In this document: positions 28,701 through 38,383 of the stretch, piece by piece
Position numbering within the stretch: the stretch's first letter is position 1
Layout of the letters: the number at the start of each line of letters is the position of its first letter
Origin: Herpetomonas samuelpessoai
Taxonomy: Eukaryota > Euglenozoa > Kinetoplastea > Trypanosomatida > Trypanosomatidae
Length of the DNA stretch: 64,000 nt
Assembly: GCA_030849835.1 (NCBI GenBank)
Contig: JASAOC010002118.1
Coordinates: 1 to 64,000, forward strand
Direction: 5' to 3'
The notes under the pieces: model-generated
What the model was told of the DNA's origin: nothing
The model's database searches: none
The model's input: only the letters and a program-made list of their open reading frames with translations
Position numbers and translations under genes: made by a program

Positions 28701-30888
28701 TCCCAGGGCGGTCTTGCGGCGCCCCGGTTGCTGGATCGCTGAGGATCCCGCGCTGGACCACCGCCCCGGACCAGAGGGGCTGCGCTGTCGGTGTCTGCAC
28801 GGCCCCGCGTTGAACCGCTTGCCCGGGCCGGTTGGCGGACATGGACGGTGTTTGCCACGGGGTAGACGCAGGGCTGCCAGCGACGGAGCCCTCGGTCGGC
28901 TGCACCGTTGCCAGCCGCATGACCCGGCGGCCTTGGAAGCTGCCACTGCTGTCTTCGATCAAGAGCGCTTCCACCAGCGGTACCGCATTTGCGCTCAGGT
29001 CAGGCGACGGCAAAGGAACAACACGCGTGCTGAACGTCGCACTGTCCGAGTCGCTGATAGTGGTGCCCGTAACGTGCAACCTTGTCGCATTGGGCGGCTG
29101 TGCGCTGTCCAATCGAGCTTCTCCTCGAGCCCTGCTTGCCCCAACATCCCCTGCTGTGGTAGCAGCACCTGCAAGGCCGCTCGTGCGCTGCGGTAGGTCA
29201 GGCACCGGTGTCCCACCGCTTTGTCCTCGCGCCCGCACCAGCGCAGAGGGCGACCTGCCGCGCGCCGACACGCCACGAAATCGGGTGCTTGTGCTTCCCT
29301 CGCTAGGGGTGCCGACCACAACGGTGCCCACGCTTTCCGAGGAGCGGCGCGGGGGGAAGTATCCATGCCCGCCGAACGCCGGCTTCTTGGTCTTGGCGAC
29401 GGACTTGATGGCATACGCTACCTTGGTGTGGCGATGGACGCAGAGAAAGACGCAGCCTGTGGTGCCGCGGCCCAGCAACTCGCGCACCGAGTATTCGTTG
29501 ATGAGCTCCGTGCCATCGCGTGACATGGTGTGGCTGCTCCGCCGCACCCGTGTGTACATGCCGGGGGAGCGTGCTCGGTCGCTTGTCATCGCGAGGCCTG
29601 CCTGGCTGCTGCGCGTAGAGGATGTCGCTCGACTTGTGGCGAGGTTGCTGCTCATGAGGTCCCCCTCCTCAGAGGCGCCAGAGGTCACGCGGGCCCGGTC
29701 CAGCCCTGTCAGTGAGGCGTCCAGCTGCATGATAGTGATCATGCTAAAGCACTCGCTCGCGGTGGACTCGCGCCTCAGGCGTCCCGCGGGCGGCGACGGT
29801 TGCGGGGGAGGAAAGGACGTGGCCTCGGGAGGGGATGCGGCGGGGGAGAAGAGTGGCGGAGTGCGGCTGTGGGGCGACACACCCCCTGGCGTGTCAGCCA
29901 AGGTGAATAGCCTGTCGGCTTTGGAGGCGAGCGTCGACATGGCCGCCTCACGCTCCTGCAAGGTGCTCGACGGATCGCACACAGTGCGCCGCACCTGCTC
30001 CAGGTAGAGCTCCCACAGCGGGCGCGCCAGCCCCTCGGCGCTGACAGAGGGGGAGGTGGCCGCAGGCGCTGCTTGGGCTGGGGATGAAGTTGTGGTGGGG
30101 GTGGACGTTGTTGTTCTGGCGGCTGGGATGAGGTGGGAGGCCGACGGCTGAAGAGGCGAAAGAATCGGCTCCCCAATGGGCGAAGTCTCTGGCAGCATGT
30201 GTCGTGGTGCAGCCGTCGCCGAGAGCCGCTCCGGCGTTGGGCTTGACGTGAAGGTCGGCAAGAGAGAGGTAGATTCCCGTGAAACGGTCCGTACCCTCGC
30301 GTGGGGAGGTGGGGGAGGAGGCAACGGTGGCACCAGCAGGGGTGGGGATGGCGTCCGGCGCGTGCGCCAGCGTTCCCCTAGGGCAGCCGGCGGTGTCACG
30401 CCGCTAGGCCCTCTTGACGCCCACGGGAACGTGGAAGGTGGTGCGGTGATGGTACCGAGGCTGCTCCGCTCCGAGGCAGACGAGTCGGGAAGCCCAACAG
30501 GGGATGCGCCTGAAAGACTAGGATGACGATCCACGCTGCCACTCCGTGGTGGGAGGGTGCGGAGGCTAGCGCGAACGCTGTCGTCACTCTCGTCATCCAC
30601 GCTCACCCGCTCTCTCACGACACCGTCGGTGAACTCAAAGAAGCACTCTGTCGGTGCCCGTGTGTTGTTGTGCAGAAGGCTGCGACCGTGCCCTTCAGGG
30701 GAAGCGCCAGCCGCCCCGTCGTGAGGACGGAAGCTACCGCTATCGACACTGGTGATGTTGTCCTCAAGGGAAGGACAGAACGGACTCACGTCCTCATCTG
30801 GCAGAAAGGGTGGGGTGTGGGCACGATGGACGGGGACAGGTTCCTCGCTGAGGGTGGTAGACCCGTCCTGTTGTGCGTTTGTGTACAT
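25777..30888 (-). CDS. Very large CaMKK-like protein kinase with long insertions
   Basis: 1703 residues. Residues 1-455 are Ser/Pro/Thr-rich and unrecognised. The kinase domain begins near 460 (LLGRGTTGCVF glycine loop, AYAIK lysine near 491). An insert of roughly 360 residues then separates strand beta-3 from helix C (VEREIRVLRRLRHPN near 850). VHNDLKPDN lies near 938, DFGES near 957, an ~85-residue insert sits in the activation loop, and GTPAFCAPEL lies near 1064. The domain ends near 1158. DYLPRGPVTRV, GTPAF and SDVWSVGVILFSFLFGRLPF resemble CaMKK and fungal SNF1-activating kinases, which phosphorylate AMPK-type kinases. The catalytic HRD is HND, but the key Asp, Lys and DFG remain, so activity is likely. 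The C-terminal ~545 residues are low complexity. The ATG is the first of the frame. Confidence 0.87.
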   Translation of the reverse strand: MYTNAQQDGSTTLSEEPVPVHRAHTPPFLPDEDVSPFCPSLEDNITSVDSGSFRPHDGAAGASPEGHGRSLLHNNTRAPTECFFEFTDGVVRERVSVDDESDDSVRASLRTLPPRSGSVDRHPSLSGASPVGLPDSSASERSSLGTITAPPSTFPWASRGPSGVTPPAALGERWRTRRTPSPPLLVPPLPPPPPPHARVRTVSRESTSLLPTFTSSPTPERLSATAAPRHMLPETSPIGEPILSPLQPSASHLIPAARTTTSTPTTTSSPAQAAPAATSPSVSAEGLARPLWELYLEQVRRTVCDPSSTLQEREAAMSTLASKADRLFTLADTPGGVSPHSRTPPLFSPAASPPEATSFPPPQPSPPAGRLRRESTASECFSMITIMQLDASLTGLDRARVTSGASEEGDLMSSNLATSRATSSTRSSQAGLAMTSDRARSPGMYTRVRRSSHTMSRDGTELINEYSVRELLGRGTTGCVFLCVHRHTKVAYAIKSVAKTKKPAFGGHGYFPPRRSSESVGTVVVGTPSEGSTSTRFRGVSARGRSPSALVRARGQSGGTPVPDLPQRTSGLAGAATTAGDVGASRARGEARLDSAQPPNATRLHVTGTTISDSDSATFSTRVVPLPSPDLSANAVPLVEALLIEDSSGSFQGRRVMRLATVQPTEGSVAGSPASTPWQTPSMSANRPGQAVQRGAVQTPTAQPLWSGAVVQRGILSDPATGAPQDRPGTSSMPSVGPTSIHPMAGSLVSRAARVAAGSSMRSNIVIASAPPQSLEAPALPAFTRVSQSSGFRPTTSGDGPAADAEAMVLWDELSPVTGAANSATAHGLRDGAVTGGGSNRTAVDVLCPVEREIRVLRRLRHPNIVRLHEVIDDEDEAVVHLVLDYLPRGPVTRVQAYDHATGFAHCDPIRPLSRLQLLMRQLTDALHHLQRRCVVHNDLKPDNILLDDHDDLVLTDFGESILLPQNLVKQDMNASVVAGNANKWNVLAQQSFSQGIHSLLPDGVAGSQRELLAHDMLQQPYRSISTPSALDWLQPDSSMYLQHGVDLNGKLRGRVGAGTPAFCAPELVDRNECGFKSDVWSVGVILFSFLFGRLPFAGPTARDTFDAVLHAELVFPPMDEIPCHEEFTESSLAAWQDLCRQLLVRSPAQRMSLRALMAHPLIRASAGFPLPPLAPVLSDTHATPSTSPVGLSSRTQSPTRAQRWASKARSPHQAATAAWPDPKVSPHPDVQRRPSLPSDSCVPFNLPHRSGVEDAAECSGVTLISVSSLHASAVATTPSSPPRVERFSPKEREAPPPPLGADTLTIQEMPAHGSDAQESCATSTDASPSFQTMDRIMTLSSTRAPRLPRSPSGSPSIGAVPLIIGGAVSHGNSVVFVDSDGALLPANGHKVSAARRFPSTDTCGGASVVTDAPDRAGTSTASTMPYSPHRACSSHTDSVSESTTSSNSSSGSSSVTQRGTGTSSRGSSSGGGRRRRQQIRGGSPTEAPLALSVDSALGVDEDTAANGLKPLAPFLPPPLVLRPHCRPHDGDAVATATGQSAARYPSLATPSRLQRVSQPANQEERVGREESDPAVARATSRPMEDDPQADTGSVSRRSVRPSSSSASGGQMSGLVGEELPLRSPSFPKLTHSPARSPSSPQRLLGVLPVGGLRLRTLWRSSSAKSEAKRRQPFPETPKEGASVRQGETEDLLADSTVARKAA

Positions 30889-33507
30889 GCGGGAGAGATA
30901 GAGGTAAGGCGAGAGATAGAGGCAGGGAAAGAAAACAAAGGAACCGAAAACTGCAGTGACACAGCAGTAACGCGCCGAGGGTGGTGGTGAGATTCAGTTT
31001 ACCTTGGTCTTTCTTTTATGTATAGATTTTTTCACTTTCCCTGCTAGAAATTGAGAGATCCTCGAATCAGTAAAGGCAATGAAGCGGTTAGATACATATA
31101 ACGAGGAAGCGAAAGTAGGTAGGTCCGGACGGAAGGAAAGCTCCGTTTGAGTCAGTGCCAAACAAACGAACACGCGCGAATAATTAAAAAAAAAAAAAAA
31201 GAGTTAATGACGCGAGGAATGGAGGTGAAGTGACGGTGGTTGACTGCGGCAGATGACCACAGAGAACAGTGAAGGGTAAAGTTAAACAGGTGGAGGCAAG
31301 GTGGTTCTACATAAAGATGCAAAAAAAAAAAAAAAGGTTAAAAGAGAGTGGGAACGCAGTAAGTAGAAAACCGTAGCTTAAAAGAAAGAAGTAGTTTAAA
31401 AAAAAAACGAAGAGTGGCCCCACTGTTGATAACACACCCGCCGTTTCCGTTCCTCGTTTGGCTATGGCTTTCTCTTCGTTGCCAAAGGAACTCGAAAACG
31501 CTCACGACAGATCGGTTGATAATGAGAAAAAGAGGGGAAGACAAAATGCAGCGAGTGGGGAGCTTATGTGGACCCCTTGAACGAAAAAAAAAAAGGGCGG
31601 GAGGGTAAAGGTACGGCTGTAAGGAACCAGGAAAGGAAAGGAAAGGAAAGGAAGGAAGGAAATCAACGGTTCCAGAGGGAAACAGAGTATTACAAGGGGC
31701 GGGGTGCCAATGGGTGGAAATGCAAGAAAAATATATGAAACAAAAAAGAGAAAAGAAGCTTCCCAGTAGTTCAGGGAAGACACCCGCAAAAAAAGAAAAA
31801 AAAACAGTTACTGATGGGGGAAGCGAACAGTTACGCTTATTCTTTAAAAAAAAAAAAGGCGAAGTGCACGGAAGACTAAAGTATCTCTGCGAAGGAACAG
31901 AAGCGGACAGCGTTCAGTTCCAGAAACAAGAAGAAGAGAATGAAGGCAAGTCTCGCGTGCAGAACACACGCAGAGCGTAGTGAGGGGTTTCAACGTGTCA
32001 CTTGGTGTGACGGAGGGTTCCAGATGAAGAGAGCGGGAAAAAAAAAAGCGGGAGCTAGCACGTGGGAGAGAGAGAAGGGGAAAACAAAAAGTGAAAGTAA
32101 GAAAAAAAATGAGGTTGAAGGAAGTTTGGGACCGATCAATGGTCCACGCAAACGTCCTTTAACAGAAGTTCGGCTCTCTTGAGGGTTTCTTTTTCTCTTT
32201 CTTTTATCCTACCCCTGTGAGAACGGGGGTGCGCAGCGGTGCAATGGAGGAGAGACTGTCCCCCCTTTCCTGGCCACCGTCGAGCCTTTTCTCTCTTGGC
32301 AACGCAAGAACTGGCCGCTACGTTGATGCTCCTCACTGAAAAATGTAAAACACTGAGAAGGAAAACCTATAGGAGAACGAAAAGGGAAAGTTTTTTTGAA
32401 ACGAAAAGAAACACAAGCACAAGAGCCAAGACGAGACAGGTGCGCGAGGCCACCAATGAATCTTGTTTCCGGGGAGGGAGGCTCTGTTTGTATTGAGAGA
32501 AAAGAAAAAAAAAACTGTCAGTGCGGTGCAACGCCGAGCTGTCCTGCACCGAGTGACGATCGTTTAAGGTGAAGGCGATTTCCTACCGACGATGACATCA
32601 AGATACGGAAGAGGCAACACAGACAAATACAAGCAGAAAGGAAAGAGAGAACAAGAAGCGGGGAGAGAAAGAGGAAGCTTCGTTCATGCGGATAGGGGGT
32701 AGCATCGAATTTCAACCCTCATGCGTGCGCCGTCCGGCACGCACGCACACATACATACACGTAGTGGTCCCAGCCCAAGTAACCGCGCATGGGACGTTCA
32801 TGTAAATACGTGGGTACGCACATTGGGCACCTGCAGAGGCTACTGCTTATCTGTCATGTTGACATAACAACACATGTACACCTGCGCTTCCACGAAGCCA
32901 AGCTCAAAGGAGTACGCACACCGGTGGTACGCTAGCTTCCCCGACCTTTTTTTTAACGTTTTCTTTTCAGCATCACCACCTCATTGCTCACTTGATGTTA
33001 AGGTGGCATTTATTGTTGTCTTTGCGACGAGGAGAACGGATGGAACGAACGTCCCACTTCGTGCATGGGACCTCCGACTCGTATCAGCATGCCGCGCGGA
33101 AAGAAACGATGCAACAGATGATCATGTCCCATCAGGGCTGAGAGCGGCAACAGTGATAAAGAGAAAGAAGGAAATGGAAAGGAAGAAGGTACCCGTTCTG
33201 CACACATGCGTTACAGCAAACACATACACACGGGACAATGAGAGATAGAAGGCCTCGATACATCGTAGGAAGGTGAGGACATCAAGACGCACCTGAGATT
33301 ACCTCCTCCCATTCTTTCCTTCCGTTTTTTTTTCTCTTCATTTATGAAGTTTCTATAAGCCAACAATTGTACAGAAGATCGGAAAAACAAAACACGTGGA
33401 AAGCGCACAAGGTGGTCATCGGACAAGATGGAGGGAGGGGTTATGCACGCGTACCTTTACCCAAAAGATTCGGTCACGCGTGCCCTTCTCCACCAGACTT
33501 GATTAGG
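30889..33507. other. Intergenic/UTR region, 2.6 kb
   Basis: No supportable gene on either strand. Contains A15 runs at 31186-31200 and 31321-31335 and shorter A runs (31402-31410, 31585-31595, 31845-31857), that is T runs on the sense strand. A repetitive AGGAAAGGAAAGGAAAGG segment lies at about 31628-31660. The multiple tracts suggest long UTRs of the kinase and the RPGRIP1-like gene, or an unrecognised non-coding transcript. Confidence 0.5.
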
Positions 33508-36500
33508 CTACGGCCCTGTCACCCACGAGATACCAAAGCTAAGGGAGCCCTGCGGGTGCAGCGGCTCCGTCGCATGAATCACCGCCTGCGGTGAGACCAG
33601 CAGTGGGTGCAGCGGCACCTCCACCATGCCCAGGTGCGACCGCACATCCGTGGCACGCTCGTCAAAGACCACAAAGACAATGGTACCCTGTGCAATGAAT
33701 CGAACCAGCTCTCGGTCCACTGCCACCCGATGGTCGACAGGTGAGGCGTCGAACACGGGATCTGTCGTGAAGGCATCGCTCGCGGTGTGGACGACGGTGT
33801 CGGCAATGGCGTGCAGAAAGATGCCACTCCTGGGGTCGTTTTCGCCTCCCTCACACCTCGCCGCAGCGGGGGATTGAGCCGTGTAGAAGACGTACGGCTG
33901 CGGCAGCCCTGCGAGGGACAGGTCTGTGCTGTGGGATGGACCGGCTGCCTCACGGGTTGCCTCGTCCCCGTCGGTGTCGCGGTCCTCGTTCGAGTCCAGC
34001 ACCTCCACCACGTCGTGATTTGGCTGCCTCACACGCTGGGACGCCTTGCGCCTCTGCACCGCCACGGTCCTGCGTGGCAGCCCCTGGGCCTTGAAGACCT
34101 GCACGCGGATGGCCCGCACCGCACGGAGCGCCACAAGCACCGCGCGCATCTCCGCCGCCGAGAGCAGCGCGGCGTCGGCCAACGGCTGCCCCAGCAGGAC
34201 CGGCAGCATGAGTCCTGCGCACCGCACGTCCACAAACAGCGTGCCAACCACGTTCCCTGCGCCGTCAATGAGGCGGAGGGCTTCCTCCGTGGTAGCCTCC
34301 CGCGCCGCCAGCAGAGCGGCACCAGGGAGCTCTGCCATGGCCACCACCTGTGTGAGCGTCGAGGGCTCGTCGGCCTCGGCGGTAGGAGAAGGCGTCGCGC
34401 GGTGCAGTTGAAAGACGAAGTTTGTCTGCTGCACGACACCAACCGTCGCCGCATCCACGTCGAGGCGGTCATAGCGGAAGTGCAGATCCAGCGGCGCGTT
34501 GGCCTGCAGGCCATGAAAGTTCGGGGATAGCATCGTGTCATAGTCGGACAGGCCGTCCAGCGTGAGAAAGAGCGACACCGGTTCGGAGAGGTTCGCCACG
34601 CCCAGGGCCTTCTCCATGCCAGGTGAGGTACAGCGCAGCCCGCGCACGCGCAAGTCGATGCTGCCCTGCTCTCGGGCCAGCCCTCCCTCCTGCGCCTGCG
34701 CCTGGCGGAACGCCTGGAGTTGCTGCTTGGCCAGCACCGTCTGGACGCCGGTGATCCTACGCCGCATTTCGAGATTCTCCTCTAACAAGGTGTCGCGCTC
34801 CTCCGACACTTTTTGCAGGGCGGCGCGGCTCTGCTGAGCCTGGTCCGCCAGCTGCTGGCAGCGGGTCTCGGCGAGCTCCATGTCCAGAGCGGCAGCGGCC
34901 AGCGCCTCGCGCATTTGCCCCTGTTCCCAGGTTTCATCCCAGTGGAGTGCGTCGTACAAGTCGAGGGCGTCCGCAGCGGTCTGGGCCTTCTCCTTGTGCT
35001 CCGCCGTCGCAGAGGTGGCAGCGGGGGCGTCACCTGGCGCTGCGGGCGCCTCACGCTCCGACTGCCCACGACGGCGCATGGCCGCCACTGCTAACGCACG
35101 GTGCACCTCCTCATCGCTGAACTCGGATGCCGTGTGGCCTGCAAAGGCAGCGTGGGCCGCCATCTCCGCCTTTTCCTTCTCTGCCTTGGACAGCTCCACG
35201 CGGTAAACGTCAATGTCCTGGGTGAGGCTTGTGATGCGACGCCGTGCGTCAGCGAGCTCAGACTGGCATTGTAACAACGCTCGCTCCTTCTCTCGTCGTT
35301 GCGCATCCGCTTCGTCGCGCATCGCCTGCAGGTCCGCGATTCGCGCATTCATCTCCCGCCGCACCGCCTGCTCTGTGTCTGTGTTGCACGTCCGCAACGC
35401 GTCCATGAGTCGCAGAAGCTCCTGCTCCATGCGAAGTAGCTCCTCGTTCTTGCGTTGCACGAGAAGCTCCACCTCCTCTAGACGACCACACCGCGCCTGC
35501 AGCGTGCCCTTCTCGTGTTCTAGTTGAAAGAGCTGCTTGCCCACCTCCGCGTGCGCCGTGTGCGCGTGACGCAGCTCCTCTACAAGGCGAGCGCATTCAC
35601 CCTTGAGGGCCTCCACCTGTGCCTGCGCGCTCTGCAGCCGGCTGTTCAGCAGCGTTACCTGGGCAGAACGTTCCCGCACCTCACCCTGCAGCTGCACAAG
35701 GCTAAGAGGGTCTGGTAATGGGGCCGCCGAGGTACTCTTACGTTCCTCTTCCAGGATGCGAAGACGCACCGATAGGCCGTCGCGCTCGCGTGCGAGCTTG
35801 TCGAGAGCGTCCCGGTACTGCAGTTCGAGCTGCTGTTGGGCATTCATGTTGGCTGCCGAGGCTGCCGAGGAGACGTTCTGCTGTTGTTGCAGGGCGAGCT
35901 GCGCGTGCTGGAGCTCCGACTGTGTCTGAAACAGTTGCTGCTGCATGGCCGCTAACTGTGTCTGGTGTTCCGCACGGGCATTGGTCAATTGCTGGTTGAG
36001 TTCTTCCACCTGACGCTGCTGGTGCGGTGTCGGTGATGCGGTGCTTGCCGTCGGCAAGGACGGCAATCGGCCACGGTGCGCTGCTGCTATCGCGGCGCCG
36101 CTCTGTTGCTGCTGCTGCTGTTGTTGTTGTAGTAGCTCTTGCTGTAGCTGTTGCACTGTCCCTTGCAGGCGCGTAACCTCACCCCGTGCCTGAGCGAGCG
36201 CAGCCTGGCAGGCCGCCAGATCGGTCGGAACGCTCCCCATCTCTGTGGACCACGACACCCGCTGAGCGACCTTTGGTGTGTCAGCCGTGCGACGGAGCTG
36301 AACCGCTGGCAGGGCGGGGGAGTTTACGGAAACCGACCTCAAGGAAGCGGAGGCGGGTGATGTGGCAGGGCGGCCCTCCTGAGAAAGACGCCAGTCCGCG
36401 GATAGCTTGCGGAACTGGGTTTGAACCCGCTTGAGCTTTTCATCTCGTTCCTTCACCTCTGCTCTGAGCCGGTTGTTCTCCTCCAAGGCACGCTGCAGTC

Positions 36501-36546
36501 TTTCCTCCGTGGCGTCATGAGAAGCGGCGGCCCGTGCACGGGACAT
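33508..36546 (-). CDS. Coiled-coil and C2-domain protein, RPGRIP1/RPGRIP1L-like (candidate ciliary transition-zone protein)
   Basis: 1012 residues from ATG 36544-36546. Residues 15 to about 600 are a long coiled coil (starting EERLQRALEENNRLRAEV), interrupted by Ser/Ala loops and a Q-rich run near 140. Two C2-like regions follow. The first, about 650-775, has EPVSLFLTLDGLSDYD, LSPNFHGLQANAPLDLHF and GNVVGTLFVDVRC. The second, about 814-1008, starts IRVQVFKAQGLP and carries TTDPVFDASPVDHRVAV, TIVFVVFDERA, HLGMVEVPLHPLL and GSLSFGISW. N-terminal coils, an atypical first C2 and a second C2 with this DPVF...FVVFDE...LG..VPL pattern recall RPGRIP1/RPGRIP1L, which organise the base of cilia. A position at the trypanosomatid flagellar base is inferred. 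The human C-terminal RPGR-binding domain is not evident. Confidence 0.72.
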   Translation of the reverse strand: MSRARAAASHDATEERLQRALEENNRLRAEVKERDEKLKRVQTQFRKLSADWRLSQEGRPATSPASASLRSVSVNSPALPAVQLRRTADTPKVAQRVSWSTEMGSVPTDLAACQAALAQARGEVTRLQGTVQQLQQELLQQQQQQQQQSGAAIAAAHRGRLPSLPTASTASPTPHQQRQVEELNQQLTNARAEHQTQLAAMQQQLFQTQSELQHAQLALQQQQNVSSAASAANMNAQQQLELQYRDALDKLARERDGLSVRLRILEEERKSTSAAPLPDPLSLVQLQGEVRERSAQVTLLNSRLQSAQAQVEALKGECARLVEELRHAHTAHAEVGKQLFQLEHEKGTLQARCGRLEEVELLVQRKNEELLRMEQELLRLMDALRTCNTDTEQAVRREMNARIADLQAMRDEADAQRREKERALLQCQSELADARRRITSLTQDIDVYRVELSKAEKEKAEMAAHAAFAGHTASEFSDEEVHRALAVAAMRRRGQSEREAPAAPGDAPAATSATAEHKEKAQTAADALDLYDALHWDETWEQGQMREALAAAALDMELAETRCQQLADQAQQSRAALQKVSEERDTLLEENLEMRRRITGVQTVLAKQQLQAFRQAQAQEGGLAREQGSIDLRVRGLRCTSPGMEKALGVANLSEPVSLFLTLDGLSDYDTMLSPNFHGLQANAPLDLHFRYDRLDVDAATVGVVQQTNFVFQLHRATPSPTAEADEPSTLTQVVAMAELPGAALLAAREATTEEALRLIDGAGNVVGTLFVDVRCAGLMLPVLLGQPLADAALLSAAEMRAVLVALRAVRAIRVQVFKAQGLPRRTVAVQRRKASQRVRQPNHDVVEVLDSNEDRDTDGDEATREAAGPSHSTDLSLAGLPQPYVFYTAQSPAAARCEGGENDPRSGIFLHAIADTVVHTASDAFTTDPVFDASPVDHRVAVDRELVRFIAQGTIVFVVFDERATDVRSHLGMVEVPLHPLLVSPQAVIHATEPLHPQGSLSFGISWVTGP

Positions 36547-37537
36547 TGTGCAACGATGGAGCACCGAAGCGATGAATAACGAGAGGAGAGGGGCCGGTAG
36601 GGCAATGAGGATATATACGTTTCAAGAAGGCGTCGCAGCGTCTATGGAGCAATGTGTATGTTGTGGGTGGCGACACTAAGATGCTCAGTTCCAGGAGCCG
36701 CCAGCACCAAAGGAATTCTATTGGGTTTCTAAAGTGTTTGTATGTGTGATGGAAAAAAAAAGAAAAGGTATTGCCAACAATGACACAGGATGTTCGCGGG
36801 GTCGCTCACGCACAGCGTCCTGATTTGTGAAAGACAATCAACCTTTTGTATACGGAGGAAAGCTTAAGCCTCTGTTTTCTGATTCCTGTTTGCGTCGCCG
36901 CTCCCGCTAGATCTTGTTCTAGCAGGTGGCGCGAGAGTCCCGCAGAACAGGATTAAAAAAAAAAAAAAGGCGACGCGTAGCACTGTGAACAGGAAGGAAT
37001 AAAATGGCGGAAAGAGACGTATGTGATGAAACAAACATGAAAGATTTCAGGCACATCAAGATAGAGCAATACGCCAAGCCGGAGCTGAGCTGCGCCAGGA
37101 AGATTCATTGCGAACACAAGAACACAGGCTCCTCCTTTATTATACAGACGGAGGCACACTTGTTCACGCGCCACTCGAGGAGGAGACATGGGAAGAGCTG
37201 TCGCCCGCCCGCCGTTCAACGCGCACCCACGCCTTGCACTGACAAAGTGACACCGGTACGCTGTTCACACACACATGCACACAAACTCGCATAAATATGG
37301 TTTCCTTCATCGTTAGTAATTCCGGGTGTCTTCATTGTATGTTATATTCGTGGATGGGTAACGCTGGGCAACAGCTAATTGTACACGAGTGGCAACACAA
37401 CACAACATAACACACACTCAAGACACACACAAACGTGTGCGCGCGGGTGCACCAAACTGAACTCCACAAAGGCAAGAAGTGGCATGCGCACTCTTGAAAC
37501 GCTTCGAGAAGAGCACAACGCGCGATTGTAGTTGGGC
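36547..37537. other. Intergenic/UTR region
   Basis: No supportable gene. A-rich runs at about 36749-36768 and 36954-36968 are candidate sense-strand pyrimidine tracts. A short AC-rich stretch is seen at about 37264-37284. Confidence 0.5.
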
Positions 37538-38383
37538 CTACATGTTCCGGTTGTAGACGTTGATGGGGTCTGCCCACGAGGTGTTCTGCTGGCGCTGCTG
37601 CCTCTGATCGCGCTGCACCCCTGCCATTTCTTTCGCGAGCTTCGCCAAGTAACGCGCCTCCTCCTGTCGCACCAGCTCTGCGTTGGCCCGCTCCTCGGGC
37701 GTGCCGTGCAGGCGACCGCTTCCGTCTTCCAGCTCCGCGTACTGCACCGTCAGCACGCGGTCGCGGTACTCTCGTTGATCCATCTTGGCCACCAGACGGT
37801 CGCTAGAAGCGAAATCCTTGTACGAGAAGATGGCGGTGCCACGGAAGTTGCCGACGCTATCCCGCATCATGCGCGGCGGCACCGCAAAGTCTCCAAATTG
37901 GGTGAAGAACTCCGTCAGGTCGAACTCCGTCAAGCGCACATCCAGGTTGCGTACAATCACCTTGGCCCCCACCTCGTGTAGGCCGCTGCTGGCCTTGTGG
38001 CCGCCACGACCGCGGTGGGAGTTGCTGCCACCGAGCATAATCGGGGTGCCCGCGGCGGCGGCCACCGCTACCGCCGCCGCCTCCTTCTGCGCGAGCTCCG
38101 TTCCGGCGTAGCGGACGCGCAGCTCCTTGCCAAAGAGCTTCACGGGCGTGCGGTAGAGGGCCTCGAAGCAGTACTGCGCGTCCTCGCTGGAGGCAAAGTC
38201 GACGAAACAAAAGTTCTGACGCTGCGCCACGCCGCCAAAGGTGGCCGCGTTGGTGGTGGGCCAGACAATGTTGCGCACGGGCCCGAACTGCGCACACAGC
38301 TCGTGGATGAGGGCCTCATCGCACTGCTCTGAGAGGTCGCTCAGCGTGACCCGTCGCAGGTCCTCGCGCTTGTACGTGGTCAT
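37538..38383 (-). CDS. SF3B4: Splicing factor 3b subunit 4 (SF3B4/SAP49-like), two RRMs
   Basis: 281 residues from ATG 38381-38383. RRM1 covers about 11-92 (RNP2 VTLSDL, RNP1 QNFCFVDF). RRM2 covers about 141-217 (RNP2 VIVRNL, RNP1 RGTAIFSY). Between them is an Ala/Gly-rich linker with HRGRGGHK. RRM2 and the following RLHGTPEERANAEL match the SF3B4 pattern (IMRD..GN.RG, then GERHGSAAERLLA in human). SF3B4 is a U2 snRNP protein contacting pre-mRNA around the branch site; in trypanosomatids this would serve spliced-leader trans-splicing and the few cis-introns. The Pro/Gly-rich tail of human SF3B4 is missing; the C-terminus here is Gln/Arg-rich and ends PINVYNRNM. RRM1 is divergent. A clear splice signal lies just upstream. 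Confidence 0.82.
   Translation of the reverse strand: MTTYKREDLRRVTLSDLSEQCDEALIHELCAQFGPVRNIVWPTTNAATFGGVAQRQNFCFVDFASSEDAQYCFEALYRTPVKLFGKELRVRYAGTELAQKEAAAVAVAAAAGTPIMLGGSNSHRGRGGHKASSGLHEVGAKVIVRNLDVRLTEFDLTEFFTQFGDFAVPPRMMRDSVGNFRGTAIFSYKDFASSDRLVAKMDQREYRDRVLTVQYAELEDGSGRLHGTPEERANAELVRQEEARYLAKLAKEMAGVQRDQRQQRQQNTSWADPINVYNRNM

Noticed and set aside
28832-30007. 391-codon plus-strand frame inside the kinase gene
   Set aside because: Antisense shadow of the kinase's low-complexity region; no domain and no upstream splice signal.
36906-36923. Small hairpin GCTAGA-N6-TCTAGC
   Set aside because: Six-bp stem is common by chance and lacks terminator-like context.
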